Counted from the first letter of the stretch, positions 35,124 to 44,657 are shown. The stretch: DNA of 64,000 bases from JAVBLY01 sp031553035 (GCA_031553035.1 JAVBLY010000009.1:62001-126000); one strand, 5' to 3'. Program-made: numbers and translations. Notes: generated from the letters alone by a model not told the origin.

Positions 35124-36128
35124 TTATTTATATAATTTTGCGGTATACTTTCCGAATCCGGGGGAGGTTGCACTGGTAGATTCTTTTTCTCTGAACCTGA
35201 TAGTTATGGAGTTTTCGCCAAACCATATGGTTCCGGTTCCTTTATTCCCCCAATTATCAGTATATGAAAAACTCAAGACGCCATCGCTTACTGTGCCCGA
35301 GCTGCTGGTCTTTATTACCTCGTCGATCCAGTTGAGGCTTGCGTTGAATTTGACCTCATCACCAGCCATATCGGTTATGGATAGGGTAGTCTCACCGTCT
35401 GTCCAGGTACCCATGTATTTTTTTGAATTCTTTTCTACTGCTGTTTCAAGATCAATTGTATAGTCCGCAATTGCAGGAAATCCGATCAGGCCATTGTCAT
35501 CTATGGTCATTGCTGTTATCCGGTATTTCCCCTGATTGTTCAGCTTGAATGGTTTTATATATTTCTTGTCAGCAGCACTCGGTACTTTGCCGTCAGTGGT
35601 GTAATAAACAGGTTCATCACTGTTCTCGTCTATGGTTACAGTAATTATTTTTTTATATGATCCGCTGCCGGGAGTAATGGTAGGAGCAGGCTGAACACTT
35701 TTGATTCTGTCTGTGGGCAATCCTGTCTGGATGTATTCCGCAATCACTTTATTCGCGCTGTTTATATTTTCTGACTTGATAAAGGAGATTATCAGCTTGT
35801 CGTATATGGCAGGGTCATTGGGGGCAATTTTCTTTGCTTTCTCCAGGTTCAATATCGCCTTATCATATTCTTCCATTCCCATATAGCCGCCTGCCAGTCC
35901 GATCAAGGCAGCGGCGCCGTCGGGATTTAAATCAAGGGCCTTTCCAAATGACTCGATTGCTTTTTCATATTGTTTATTGTTTAATTGCTTCTGTCCATCA
36001 GCTAAGTAGTTTTTATATGTGGGATCTTCATAGAATATAGTAAATAGTATGGCAGCAATCAGTACCACTTCAACAATTCCCGCTATTATAAGGACTTTTT
36101 TATTAATGATCGATTTCTTCTCACTCAC
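35124..36128 (-). CDS. Membrane-anchored TPR protein with C-terminal beta domain
   Basis: 334 residues starting with GTG (GGAGGTA eight bases upstream). One N-terminal signal-anchor helix (about 12-32), then three TPR-like repeats (YLADGQKQLNNKQYEKAIES, ALIGLAGGYMGMEEYDKAIL, YDKLIISFIKSENINSA) about residues 40-150. Then a chitobiase-like HEX-C/FN3-type module (GSYKKIITVTIDE... VYYTTDGKVPS, about 160-230), and a last beta-rich region (ETTLSITDMAGDE, GTIWFGENSITIRF). Role is probably extracellular protein-protein contact or a sensory anchor; not specific. Confidence 0.7.
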   Translation of the reverse strand: MSEKKSIINKKVLIIAGIVEVVLIAAILFTIFYEDPTYKNYLADGQKQLNNKQYEKAIESFGKALDLNPDGAAALIGLAGGYMGMEEYDKAILNLEKAKKIAPNDPAIYDKLIISFIKSENINSANKVIAEYIQTGLPTDRIKSVQPAPTITPGSGSYKKIITVTIDENSDEPVYYTTDGKVPSAADKKYIKPFKLNNQGKYRITAMTIDDNGLIGFPAIADYTIDLETAVEKNSKKYMGTWTDGETTLSITDMAGDEVKFNASLNWIDEVIKTSSSGTVSDGVLSFSYTDNWGNKGTGTIWFGENSITIRFREKESTSATSPGFGKYTAKLYK

Positions 36129-36170
36129 AAATATACCTCCGATTAAATACTCATGAATTATCTAAGTCCA

Positions 36171-36551
36171 TTATACCACAGTCTTATCCAGAACGATCCC
36201 ATGAGGTTTTTTCTCGCCGGTTTCTCCATCTATTGTCACGAATGTAGCATTGCCTTCAACTGCCATATCACCGCTGAATTCGGATGCCATACTTACCGCT
36301 ACTGTGAAGCTCGTCGTTCCTGTCTTGACGATTTGGCCGGTTATGGACACGATGTCGCCCAATGGGATTGGATTAGAAAATTTGATATCGCTTGCTCCGA
36401 TCATGAGAAGCTCTTTGGTTCCTCCGTAAGCCAGGGCTGCAGATGTGAAGGCGGCTTCTGTGAACCATGTCATCCCCCGGGCTGCGTAGAGGGTACCGTG
36501 AACGTTTAGGTCTTCATATTTTACGTAGTGGATTGTTTTGTATTTTTCCAT
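36171..36551 (-). CDS. Acyl-CoA thioesterase (hot-dog fold)
   Basis: 126 residues, a single hot-dog domain: VKYEDLNVHGTLYAARGMTWF, TEAAFTSAALAYGG, IKFSNPIPLGDIVSITGQIV and GEKKPHGI. The HGTLYA motif and the length match small cytosolic acyl-CoA thioesterases (YciA/BFIT type). AAAGGACG precedes the ATG. Single gene; substrate not known. Confidence 0.85.
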   Translation of the reverse strand: MEKYKTIHYVKYEDLNVHGTLYAARGMTWFTEAAFTSAALAYGGTKELLMIGASDIKFSNPIPLGDIVSITGQIVKTGTTSFTVAVSMASEFSGDMAVEGNATFVTIDGETGEKKPHGIVLDKTVV

Positions 36552-36735
36552 TGAATTCGTCCTTTCATTTGGTTACTAAAAATAGTATACATGCAGGGCG
36601 GTAAATAGCAAGAATAATCATAGCCATCGGTGATGTCAATGCCAAATAGACTTTGATAAAGCTTCCGTGATATAATTTACGAATCACATAAATGACAGGC
36701 AATATCACAGTGTGTGCACCACCCACAGGAGTAAA

Positions 36736-36933
36736 ATGCTTTCAATCTCGATATTTGATATCATAGGATATTCTATAGAAGATCATCTTTTTATCAGCAT
36801 TGTGATCATGCTGTTTATCTTCTTTCTGCAGTTATTCTTTTGTTACATGGCAGAAAATAAAACTGTCAGGCGATTACCTTTTTATATACATTCAGATACA
36901 GGAAAGATTGAAAATAGCAAATTATTACTTTGA
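36736..36933 (+). CDS. Small membrane protein, tentative
   Basis: 65 residues from ATG 36736 (AGGAG four bases upstream). A hydrophobic segment (FISIVIMLFIFFLQLFFCYM, about 18-40) is followed by a polar tail. It lies just before the DMT exporter, overlaps nothing of note and has a weak case. It may be a short leader peptide or a chance frame. Confidence 0.35.
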   Translation: MLSISIFDIIGYSIEDHLFISIVIMLFIFFLQLFFCYMAENKTVRRLPFYIHSDTGKIENSKLLL

Positions 36934-36941
36934 GGGCAAAC

Positions 36942-37844
36942 ATGGAAAAACAAAAATTCAAGGGAGAACTCTGTCTAGTAATCGCCGCATTTCTATGGGG
37001 GACATCTTTCATTTTTCAGAAAATGGGGATGGACTTCGTAGGACCGTTCACATTCGGTTTTTTCAGGTTTACTATAGGGGCATTGGCGTTGCTGCCTGTC
37101 ATATTTGTGATCAAAAAGGTAAATGACAGCAGGGAAAAGCCAAAAGAAATTACACCGTTCAGGGACCACTTGCTTATAAAGGGGAGCATATACTGCGGTA
37201 TTGCCAGCTTTGCGGCAGCAACTTTCCAGCAGATAGGCATCATTTATACAACAGCCGGAAAGGCCGGGTTCATCACGTCTCTGGATATAGTATTCGTGCC
37301 CATACTTCTCATTTTCCTTAAGCGAAAAGTCAGCAAGTTTATATGGTTAGGCGTTGCTATTGCAGGATTCGGATTATATCTACTCTGCATCACAGACGGA
37401 TTTACAATCCAGCTGGGCGATGGACTGATCATGGCATGTGCTGTTTGTTATTCATTCCAGATTCTTTTGATAGACCACTATGCCGAAAGAGTCGATCCCA
37501 TAAAATTGTCTTTTATGCAGTTCATGCTGTGCGGTCTGCTGTCCGGATTATTCATGTTGATATTAGAAAATGTGGATATGGACAGCGTTATCGATTGCAC
37601 TGTTCCAATACTATATACTGCTATACTAGAAGTTGCCATCGCATTCACTCTGCAGATCCTGGGACAAAAAAATACACCGCCTGCCATCGCTGCAATAATT
37701 ATGAGCATGGAAGCAGTGTTTGCCACGATATCGGGGGCACTGGTCCTTCATGAAGTGATGACTTCCCGGGAAGTCATAGGCTGCGTTTTGATGATGATCG
37801 CATTTATTATTATTCAAATCCCGTCGAGCAAGAAATCAGATTGA
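36942..37844 (+). CDS. DMT-superfamily (EamA) exporter
   Basis: 300 residues from ATG 36942, GAGG upstream. Ten membrane helices in two EamA repeats: the first starts LVIAAFLWGTSFIFQKMGMD and the second LIMACAVCYSFQILLIDHYA, each followed by hydrophobic segments ending in VFATISGALVLHE and IAFIIIQIP. The family exports amino acids, nucleosides or drugs. A truncated EamA gene lies at 52729-52905, unrelated by position. Substrate unknown. Confidence 0.88.
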   Translation: MEKQKFKGELCLVIAAFLWGTSFIFQKMGMDFVGPFTFGFFRFTIGALALLPVIFVIKKVNDSREKPKEITPFRDHLLIKGSIYCGIASFAAATFQQIGIIYTTAGKAGFITSLDIVFVPILLIFLKRKVSKFIWLGVAIAGFGLYLLCITDGFTIQLGDGLIMACAVCYSFQILLIDHYAERVDPIKLSFMQFMLCGLLSGLFMLILENVDMDSVIDCTVPILYTAILEVAIAFTLQILGQKNTPPAIAAIIMSMEAVFATISGALVLHEVMTSREVIGCVLMMIAFIIIQIPSSKKSD

Positions 37845-37991
37845 GAACAAGGAACCGATCTATCGCTCAAGCTTTACGACATAAGATCCCAGTACCTGCT
37901 CACATTTGATCTTTGCAGTGTTATGGGCTGATAACAGCAATAATTGCCGACAGATTATAATGATTTGTATCATATTCTTTTCCATCTGAGG

Positions 37992-38018
37992 CAGTTACTC
38001 GAAATTTTCGAGTAACTG
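37992..38018. other. 13-bp hairpin between convergent genes
   Basis: CAGTTACTCGAAA pairs with TTTCGAGTAACTG across one base. No T-run follows on either strand. It lies between the convergent exporter and MBL-hydrolase genes and may act as a bidirectional stop or an operator. Confidence 0.45.
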
Positions 38019-38110
38019 ATTCTTCCAATAATTCATTATCCGAGAAGATTTTTTGTAGATGATATGTAATATTATTATATCAGTTGGAAATATCACGATC
38101 AAACATATGT

Positions 38111-38830
38111 TCACATTAGTTTTAGTTTCTCCAGCAAATCTCTGTACTTAACCAGATCTGAAGCGGGGAAAGGCTTTCCATGTGAAGGCAAGATCTGCGT
38201 TGCACCACTTTCGATCATAAAATCCCACGATCTTTTATATTCGTCCAGATTTTCGATCCAGATAATATTTCGATGAATACTGGGGAATCCATTCATGGCA
38301 GCATCACCGCAAAACAGCTGCCCGTCGTCTGTCAATATTCCTATGGAGTCGGCAGTATGCCCAGGCAAAGATATGATGTCGGCTGGTATACCTACGTCCC
38401 TTAATGGCTGGGATTTTCTATCCCAAATGATTGTATTGTCGGAGTCATCTGCAGAAACATTATAAGGCGGGAATTCATGCTTTCCTTTTCCAAACAGCTT
38501 CATAGAGCTGACAAACGCTTTTGCCAGCCTGCCGGAGCATCCGCCGATCCACTGGTTATGTCCTTCAAGAAGACGCTCGGGAGCTTCTCGGTCGCAAATC
38601 AAAGTAGCACCGGATGCGGTCAAAAATTCACTGACAAATCCCGCATGGTCGTCATGAGCATGAGTTAGAAACAAGTATTTAATGTCGTCCACAGGGATGG
38701 ATTTTTTTCTTAGCACTTTGCAGTATCTGTCAAGGCCGCCGGCATATCCTGTATCCAAAGCCATGTATCCATCAGGGATCCTGATCAAATACTGGCACAA
38801 GACCATATTTCCAATATCTATGTACTTCAT
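38111..38830 (-). CDS. Metallo-beta-lactamase-fold hydrolase
   Basis: 239 residues from ATG 38830, chosen because GGAGGTAATC lies directly before it. Zinc-site motifs are HAHDDHAGFVSEF near residue 65, LPGHTADSIGI near 160, GDAAM near 178 and SHGKPF near 220. This is the usual set for MBL-fold hydrolases (glyoxalase II/quorum-lactonase-like). A single-gene unit; substrate cannot be read from sequence. Confidence 0.88.
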   Translation of the reverse strand: MKYIDIGNMVLCQYLIRIPDGYMALDTGYAGGLDRYCKVLRKKSIPVDDIKYLFLTHAHDDHAGFVSEFLTASGATLICDREAPERLLEGHNQWIGGCSGRLAKAFVSSMKLFGKGKHEFPPYNVSADDSDNTIIWDRKSQPLRDVGIPADIISLPGHTADSIGILTDDGQLFCGDAAMNGFPSIHRNIIWIENLDEYKRSWDFMIESGATQILPSHGKPFPASDLVKYRDLLEKLKLM

Positions 38831-38952
38831 GATTACCTCCGTCATGGCAAGTATAACACAAGATATGCTGTTCTTCATCAAAGGGGATTGTGATATACTT
38901 ATATAAATTTAAACATATGAACTATGGAAAGCGAAACGAAAGGTTAAATATA

Positions 38953-40632
38953 ATGGCGGAATTTATTTATCAGATGTATCAGGCTCGCAAAGCACACGGA
39001 GACAAAGTCATCCTCGACGATGTGACTCTTTCATTTTTACCTGGCGCAAAAATAGGTGTGGTCGGCCCCAACGGTATGGGAAAATCCACCCTGCTCAAAG
39101 TCATGGCGGGGATGGAGGAAGTCAGTGCAGGCGATGCAAAGCTCACGCCCGGCTATTCGGTCGGGATCCTGCTGCAGGAACCGCCCCTTGATGAAGACAA
39201 AACCGTAATAGAGAACATAGAGCAGGCATTCGGAGATATCATCGCCAAGGTCGAAAGATTCAATAAGATCGGCGAGGAAATGTCAGAGCCTGATGCGGAT
39301 TTTGAGGGACTGATGGAAGAAATGGGAAAGCTGCAGACAGAGATAGACGCAGTAGACGGCTGGGATCTTGACAGCAAACTGTCCCAGGCCATGGACGCTC
39401 TTCAGTGCCCCGATTCGGATATGCCGGTAAATATATTGTCGGGAGGGGAAAGGCGCCGAGTTGCTCTTTGCCGTCTTTTGCTCGAAGCGCCGGATCTACT
39501 TTTACTGGATGAGCCTACGAATCATCTTGACGCCGAGTCAGTACTGTGGCTGGAGCAGTTCCTAAGCACTTATCCCGGAGCTGTGCTTGCAGTCACTCAT
39601 GACAGGTATTTTCTGGATAATGTAGCCGAATGGATTTGCGAAGTCGACCGCGGGCAACTTTTTCCATACAAAGGCAACTATTCGACCTATCTTGAAATCA
39701 AGGCGCAGCGCCTGGAGTCGCAGGGGCAGCAGCAAACAAAACTCTTAAAGCGCATGCAGTCGGAGCTTGAGTGGGTCAGAAGCTCCCAGAAAGCGCGTCA
39801 GGCCAAATCGAAGGCACGTCTCGAGCAATACGAGAAGATGGAGGCGGAAGCACGGGCATATAAAGAAACTGATTTCAGTGAGATCCGAATACCTGTCGGT
39901 CCCCGCTTGGGAACCAAGGTCATCGTGGCTGATCATATAAACAAAGCATACGGCGACAGAGTCCTTATTAATGACCTGTCATTCTCTCTGCCACAGGGAG
40001 GAATCGTTGGAGTCATCGGTCCCAATGGCGTTGGAAAAACCACGCTTTTCAAAGCTATAGTCGGTCTTGAACCTCTGGACAGCGGAGAGTTGTCGATCGG
40101 CGAGTCGGTCAAGATCTCGTATGTCGATCAGAACAGGGAAGGTATCGATCCCGATAAAAGCCTGTGGGAAGTGGTTTCTGACGGTCATGACAATATCGAA
40201 GTCGGTGGCGCCGAGATACCTAGCCGTGCTTATGTATCCAGCTTCGGATTCAAAGGCTCGGATCAGCAGAAAAAAGCAGGCATCCTCTCCGGAGGAGAAC
40301 GTAACCGCCTGAATCTGGCTCTTACCCTTAAAGAGGGCGGCAATCTGATCTTACTGGATGAACCTACCAACGATCTTGACGTTCAGACTTTGTCCAGCCT
40401 GGAGCAGGCTTTATTGGACTTTCCGGGGTGTTCGGTGGTAATAAGCCATGACAGATTTTTCCTTGACCGTGTAGCAACTCATATCCTGGCTTGGGAAGGT
40501 ACAGATGATGATCCAGGCAACTGGCACTGGTTCGAAGGAAACTTCGAAGCATATCAGGAGAATAGAGTAGAGAGGTTAGGGGTTGAGGCAGCTAAGCCGC
40601 ATAGAGTTAGGAGGAAGCTGACTAGGGGTTAG
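38953..40632 (+). CDS. ettA: Energy-dependent translational throttle protein EttA (ABC-F)
   Basis: 559 residues from ATG 38953; an earlier in-frame ATG at 38890 has no suitable site. Two ABC domains: first Walker A VVGPNGMGKSTLLK, signature LSGGERRRVALCRL, Walker B LLLLDEPTNHLD; second Walker A VIGPNGVGKTTLFK, signature LSGGERNRLNLALT, Walker B LILLDEPTNDLD. The linker between them carries the charged helical P-site tRNA interaction motif region. The chain length fits EttA exactly. The gene is GC-richer than the block that follows. Confidence 0.95.
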   Translation: MAEFIYQMYQARKAHGDKVILDDVTLSFLPGAKIGVVGPNGMGKSTLLKVMAGMEEVSAGDAKLTPGYSVGILLQEPPLDEDKTVIENIEQAFGDIIAKVERFNKIGEEMSEPDADFEGLMEEMGKLQTEIDAVDGWDLDSKLSQAMDALQCPDSDMPVNILSGGERRRVALCRLLLEAPDLLLLDEPTNHLDAESVLWLEQFLSTYPGAVLAVTHDRYFLDNVAEWICEVDRGQLFPYKGNYSTYLEIKAQRLESQGQQQTKLLKRMQSELEWVRSSQKARQAKSKARLEQYEKMEAEARAYKETDFSEIRIPVGPRLGTKVIVADHINKAYGDRVLINDLSFSLPQGGIVGVIGPNGVGKTTLFKAIVGLEPLDSGELSIGESVKISYVDQNREGIDPDKSLWEVVSDGHDNIEVGGAEIPSRAYVSSFGFKGSDQQKKAGILSGGERNRLNLALTLKEGGNLILLDEPTNDLDVQTLSSLEQALLDFPGCSVVISHDRFFLDRVATHILAWEGTDDDPGNWHWFEGNFEAYQENRVERLGVEAAKPHRVRRKLTRG

Positions 40633-40642
40633 TGGAAGTCAC

Positions 40643-42265
40643 ATGAAGATATTAGATAGGATAAGAGACATAAATGATTTTTATGAATCACTTATGAAAC
40701 CTACATCAGAAATGCAAACACAACTATTTAAATACATTTTGAATATTCCAGAATATGAAGAATATCCAAATCAACTTAGTAAATCCCAAAAAAATATTTT
40801 AAATCAATTTATTAGCTTTATGCGTGCTTCGGGTGGGTTTTCGCTTAACTCAAGATCCTCAGCATATCCTTTGTCGTCATATTCAAGTAAATACGAAACA
40901 ATAGAATTAAATTCATATAGAATAAAGTCAGGTGGGACTATAAATAAAATATATAAAGAAGACGACCCATTTTTTAATAAGGTAGGCATGGTATTGCAGG
41001 ATATTTGGCCATTGTACCTATTAGACCCATACGAACATGATAATGGAAAATTATTCTTTTCAAATTTATCTTTATCAATAACAAAACATCCAAAATTTAG
41101 AGAACTTTATGATTTTTTTATAAGTAAGCAAAATGTTAAAAGTTTTTTTATGTTAAATAACAAAAAAAATACAGACTCAGATAATGTAATTCAATTTAAT
41201 GTATTCTCAAGTGTTGGAGGTAGCACAATTAATCAAATTGAAACAGTTCTTGTAGGAATAATTGAAAATACAGTATATTTAACGATGATAAATGGAAAAG
41301 TACTTAGTCATGAATCAATATCACAATCATTAAATACCATATTATATAAAGTGGAATCTTTGCTGAATGTTGGTTTTACTATAACCACAAAGATTACAGG
41401 ATTCAACGGCATTAAAATTGATGAAGACAAAGTCATTAGCTTAAAAAATGGCATTATAAGAAACCCAACAAGTATGGAAATAAATTATATTTTTGACAAG
41501 GATGACAAACCTTCGTTAATATATCAGCGCCAATGCCAAATCGAATATCATTTTGCACCGAACTGCGAAAATATGGAGGAAATGTTTACAGAAGAGTTTG
41601 GCGAAAAAACGAAAAAATGGTCGGAAGATTTTTTAACTGATATAGACGATTTGGATGTTATTAGATTTGCCTTTTTGTTATCTTCTGATAAAGATAACAA
41701 TGGTTTCTATCCAAGAATAACTAAAACTGCGTCGGTTACTATAGCTCCATTAAATAGCTCTCCTGCTTATAACAGTTATGAACATTTATTTAGTGAACCT
41801 TTAGTTATTAATGTTGAGAATTTTAAACATTGGTATGATATTGTAACGAATGAACTAAAGACATCCATGAAAATAGCACGTACGCGGATACTAAAAGCCA
41901 GTAGTGAAAGGGATAATCATGTTGATTCTTTGATAGATTCTATCATTGTTTGGGAAAATATGCTTGGATCAAAAACAGAAACCGCATTCAAAGTAACTGG
42001 TTCTATAGCAAAATTACTTGAACCTCAAAACTCAAATAAAAGAAAAGAACTTTTAAAGCGATTAAAGGATATTTATAATAAAAGAAGTTTAATGGTTCAT
42101 GGAGCAACTGATATAGATAACGACGAGGCATTTCTTTTAAATACTGACGCAATCGATTATGCCATAAAGTGTTTAAAAATCTTGTATACAGAACGATCTG
42201 ATTTGCTTGAATTGACATCCTCAGAAAAAAGAAGTGAAATAGTACTTTTGGATTTTAATGAATAA
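40643..42265 (+). CDS. HEPN-tailed protein, ApeA-like layout, putative defence RNase
   Basis: 540 residues, markedly AT-rich. The N-terminal 330 residues are unassigned with mixed strands and helices (SRSSAYPLSSYSSKYE, FSSVGGSTINQIETVLVG). The C-terminal 150 residues are helical (TRILKASSERDNHVDSLIDS, FKVTGSIAKLLEP, KELLKRLKDIYNKRSLMVHG) with R481-x4-H486 in NKRSLMVHGA, the HEPN ribonuclease motif. Such large N-terminal-plus-HEPN proteins include ApeA and related abortive-infection proteins. It starts 10 bp after the ettA stop with a weak site (GGAAG). Defence function is inferred. Confidence 0.72.
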   Translation: MKILDRIRDINDFYESLMKPTSEMQTQLFKYILNIPEYEEYPNQLSKSQKNILNQFISFMRASGGFSLNSRSSAYPLSSYSSKYETIELNSYRIKSGGTINKIYKEDDPFFNKVGMVLQDIWPLYLLDPYEHDNGKLFFSNLSLSITKHPKFRELYDFFISKQNVKSFFMLNNKKNTDSDNVIQFNVFSSVGGSTINQIETVLVGIIENTVYLTMINGKVLSHESISQSLNTILYKVESLLNVGFTITTKITGFNGIKIDEDKVISLKNGIIRNPTSMEINYIFDKDDKPSLIYQRQCQIEYHFAPNCENMEEMFTEEFGEKTKKWSEDFLTDIDDLDVIRFAFLLSSDKDNNGFYPRITKTASVTIAPLNSSPAYNSYEHLFSEPLVINVENFKHWYDIVTNELKTSMKIARTRILKASSERDNHVDSLIDSIIVWENMLGSKTETAFKVTGSIAKLLEPQNSNKRKELLKRLKDIYNKRSLMVHGATDIDNDEAFLLNTDAIDYAIKCLKILYTERSDLLELTSSEKRSEIVLLDFNE

Positions 42266-42425
42266 ATTTATTTCATTTCTATCTAACATATCTATATTTA
42301 TTATTTCGATAGCGATATTGACATCTCCAAATCAGAAAAAATATCAGCATTGTTCTTGCAAACCGGAGGGTCTTTTATATTCCATAATCATTTTCCTAGA
42401 TTTTTATTTAATCAAGCAGTTTACT

Positions 42426-43166
42426 TTAGGATAACATTTTACTCACATCATCTGGAGTATAAATGCCATCCTTCTTTTTATCTCTTTTTTTATGTAAAAT
42501 AACATGGCAATTGGGGCAAACAGGCAGCAAGTCACGCTCAGGATTTACTTCATATTTTTTTTTAATTTCTGATAATGGTTTAAGATGATGTATATGAATT
42601 ACATCATTAAATTCCACCCCATATTTATCACCAAAATTAAACCCACATATTTGACATTTCACTCTACCATCTTTATTTAAATAATACTCGATGCACTTAT
42701 TTCGAGCACGAATATCACGCTCATATCTATTAACTCTAATTAGTTTCGTAGACCCTTCGTAATGATGAGATGTCTCACTTTCATTAGGATAAGAATCTTT
42801 ATACAGATTCCAAACTCCATTAATGCATTCACCGGCAATAATAACTTTATTATAATCTGGATGCGCCTTATCTCCCGGCTGCCATTTTATCAGTCCATTA
42901 TATGGATAACCTTTTCCCAGACAAATAAATGTGCCCCATTTCCCCCATACTCTTTCAAAAAGTTTAGGAAAATCATCTATTTTACCAGAATTATAGCTAT
43001 TGTAACAATAGTCGGTTAACCTACCACAAAATTTTCCATATTTTTTTTCATATTTTTTATTATATATTTCTTCAATTTCCTTACCTTTAATTTCATGTCT
43101 TTCTGTCTGCTTAGCAATTATATCGTCAACAATTTTTATCAATCTATCTTTTATAAAATCAGACAT
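42426..43166 (-). CDS. HNH endonuclease (McrA-like)
   Basis: 246 residues. The C-terminal 80 residues hold a clear HNH domain: VKCQICGFNFGD, then DVIHIHHLKPLSE, then DLLPVCPNCHVILHKK. The four Cys (CQIC and CPNC) frame the zinc. The N-terminal 150 residues are unassigned, with a charged helical start and an aromatic middle (RVWGKWGTFICLGKGYPYNG) that could read modified or foreign DNA as in McrA/5mC-type enzymes. GGAGGTAGAG precedes the ATG. It lies convergent with the HEPN-tailed gene. Confidence 0.85.
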   Translation of the reverse strand: MSDFIKDRLIKIVDDIIAKQTERHEIKGKEIEEIYNKKYEKKYGKFCGRLTDYCYNSYNSGKIDDFPKLFERVWGKWGTFICLGKGYPYNGLIKWQPGDKAHPDYNKVIIAGECINGVWNLYKDSYPNESETSHHYEGSTKLIRVNRYERDIRARNKCIEYYLNKDGRVKCQICGFNFGDKYGVEFNDVIHIHHLKPLSEIKKKYEVNPERDLLPVCPNCHVILHKKRDKKKDGIYTPDDVSKMLS

Positions 43167-43265
43167 ACTCTCTACCTCCTCATAAAGAAAATATTTTATC
43201 CATTATATCATATGTGCAAAAAGATGGTGCATGTATGATATTCATGGTGCATTTTATAAGCTGGC

Positions 43266-43568
43266 TCACATCCTATCCAACTTCCACTCACAACGCTCAA
43301 TATCATACTTAAGCACATAATCCCTATCCCGCCCCTGTATAACACTGCGACACCAGAAAAAGATCCGCGCCGGGCTTTGATACGATTTAGGTCCAAAGGT
43401 GCCAGATGTAATCTCACCGTACTTATTTTCTTTTCTATAGCCCAGCACCACATCAACCTTAATAACTACATACTCATTGTCTTCAAGTATGCGCCATTTC
43501 AGGGACCTGATTTTGCCGGATCCCGTCATCTTTGCTTTTACATCTATGTGTCTTGATATTCGCTTCAT
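43266..43568 (-). CDS. Hypothetical protein
   Basis: 100 residues from ATG 43568. Two basic and aromatic-rich strands (LKWRILEDNEYVVIKVDVV, ARIFFWCRSVIQGRDRDYVL) with a polar end; no family recognised. A ribosome binding site is weak (AAGAT). It lies in the gap between the HNH gene and a small TM protein. Could be a small adapter of unknown role, or a chance frame. Confidence 0.5.
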   Translation of the reverse strand: MKRISRHIDVKAKMTGSGKIRSLKWRILEDNEYVVIKVDVVLGYRKENKYGEITSGTFGPKSYQSPARIFFWCRSVIQGRDRDYVLKYDIERCEWKLDRM

Positions 43569-43777
43569 CTTTATATGATAAGCAAACATGTGTTCTTTAT
43601 CAAGATGCGAAACAAATCTAAAAAAAATTAAGAGCTTAAATACAATGACATAATAAATCGTTACGATTCAACAATAAGTCTCCACGATCCGGCATATTCA
43701 ATAAAATCAGCAAACTTTATTACTAATCCGTGCCATTATTCTAAGTGATATCACACTTTCTTTTTTTTATGCAGGGA

Positions 43778-44170
43778 TTATCCGATAGTCTCCGCTTTTT
43801 TACTTTTGCGAATAGATTGTATCTTATTTTTTACTTTATTCTTTATTTCGATAGCATTCTTGTCTATTCTAGGTTTATTATGCATATACAATATCGTTAC
43901 TCCTCCAGCAATAAGAATCACAACTCCAACTATTAATTGATCCTTTTTCAATTGATGATTTCTGCCTGTAAAATAAGCATCCCATTGTATATCTGACAAT
44001 AAATCATTCCAATCCTTTCCAATTTTGTCCAAAGCATAATTGAAGCCCTTTTCAGCACCGTCTCGAAAACCCATATCATATAAATATTGTGTATATTCAT
44101 CAGGACCACCCACAACAGACACATCCTGTAAAAATTCATTATACCTTCTTAGCTTGTCATTAATTTTCAT
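43778..44170 (-). CDS. Small single-TM protein
   Basis: 130 residues from ATG 44170, chosen because GGAAGGAG is just upstream; a longer frame to 44218 has no site. A soluble helical N-terminus (INDKLRRYNEFLQDVS, MGFRDGAEKGFNYALDKIG) is followed by one membrane helix (IVGVVILIAGGVTILYMH, about 80-98) and a basic tail. No family recognised. Shape fits an effector or anchor in the nuclease-rich block. Confidence 0.6.
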   Translation of the reverse strand: MKINDKLRRYNEFLQDVSVVGGPDEYTQYLYDMGFRDGAEKGFNYALDKIGKDWNDLLSDIQWDAYFTGRNHQLKKDQLIVGVVILIAGGVTILYMHNKPRIDKNAIEIKNKVKNKIQSIRKSKKAETIG

Positions 44171-44278
44171 AAAATACTCCTTCCATATACCCTTCGGACA
44201 TTGAGAAAGTAAAGGCACCTAAATAAAGTGTTGCATAGCTATTTATATAAGACTTGTTCTTAATACAGACTTTTTCAT

Positions 44279-44298
44279 TAGTACATATATATGTACTA
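44279..44298. repeat. 20-bp perfect palindrome
   Basis: TAGTACATATATATGTACTA is a perfect inverted repeat of 10 bp per arm. It sits about 110 bp before the small TM gene on its minus side and behind the 40-residue gene. A regulator operator is plausible; see finding. Confidence 0.6.
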
Positions 44299-44375
44299 GC
44301 GATTCAATAAAAATAATGAATCTTTCCATTCTTTTGTTAAATTTTATTTTATTGCTTTACTCATTATATTTGCTA

Positions 44376-44498
44376 TTATTTCTGCGCTGAGGTCTCTTTT
44401 TTGAATTTTACTGATACTCTAATCTTTTTTGCATAATCAGGTTTCTTTTTAATTTTTTCCATTAACCTAATTGTTATAATTCTGCTTTTTACATTCAC
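44376..44498 (-). CDS. 40-residue basic protein with GTG start
   Basis: 40 residues starting with GTG 44498, with AGGGAGGTG ideally placed just upstream; an in-frame ATG lies inside that site at 44513. It reads VNVKSRIITIRLMEKIKK and continues KPDYAKKIRVSVKF, a short helix-rich basic chain. Short proteins of this type recur in Clostridia next to regulators, but I cannot name a family. It lies downstream of the HTH regulator gene after a strong terminator. Confidence 0.55.
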   Translation of the reverse strand: MNVKSRIITIRLMEKIKKKPDYAKKIRVSVKFKKETSAQK

Positions 44499-44624
44499 TT
44501 GCACCTCCCTCATTTTTTAAGAATTATTTCCTTTTGTTATATTAATCTTAAGATAAATGAGGAAATGAATAAATGTGTAATACAGCAAAAAAAAGCACCT
44601 ATTTTAGTTAATTGAGCAAAATAA

Positions 44625-44657
44625 AAAGATACTTTGAGCTTTCATCAAAGTATCTTT
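44625..44657 (-). terminator. Intrinsic terminator after the HTH regulator gene
   Basis: AAAGATACTTTGA (44625-44637) pairs with TCAAAGTATCTTT (44645-44657), 13 perfect base pairs, 7-nt loop. A T-rich tract follows on both strands, so it can act both ways. Confidence 0.85.
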
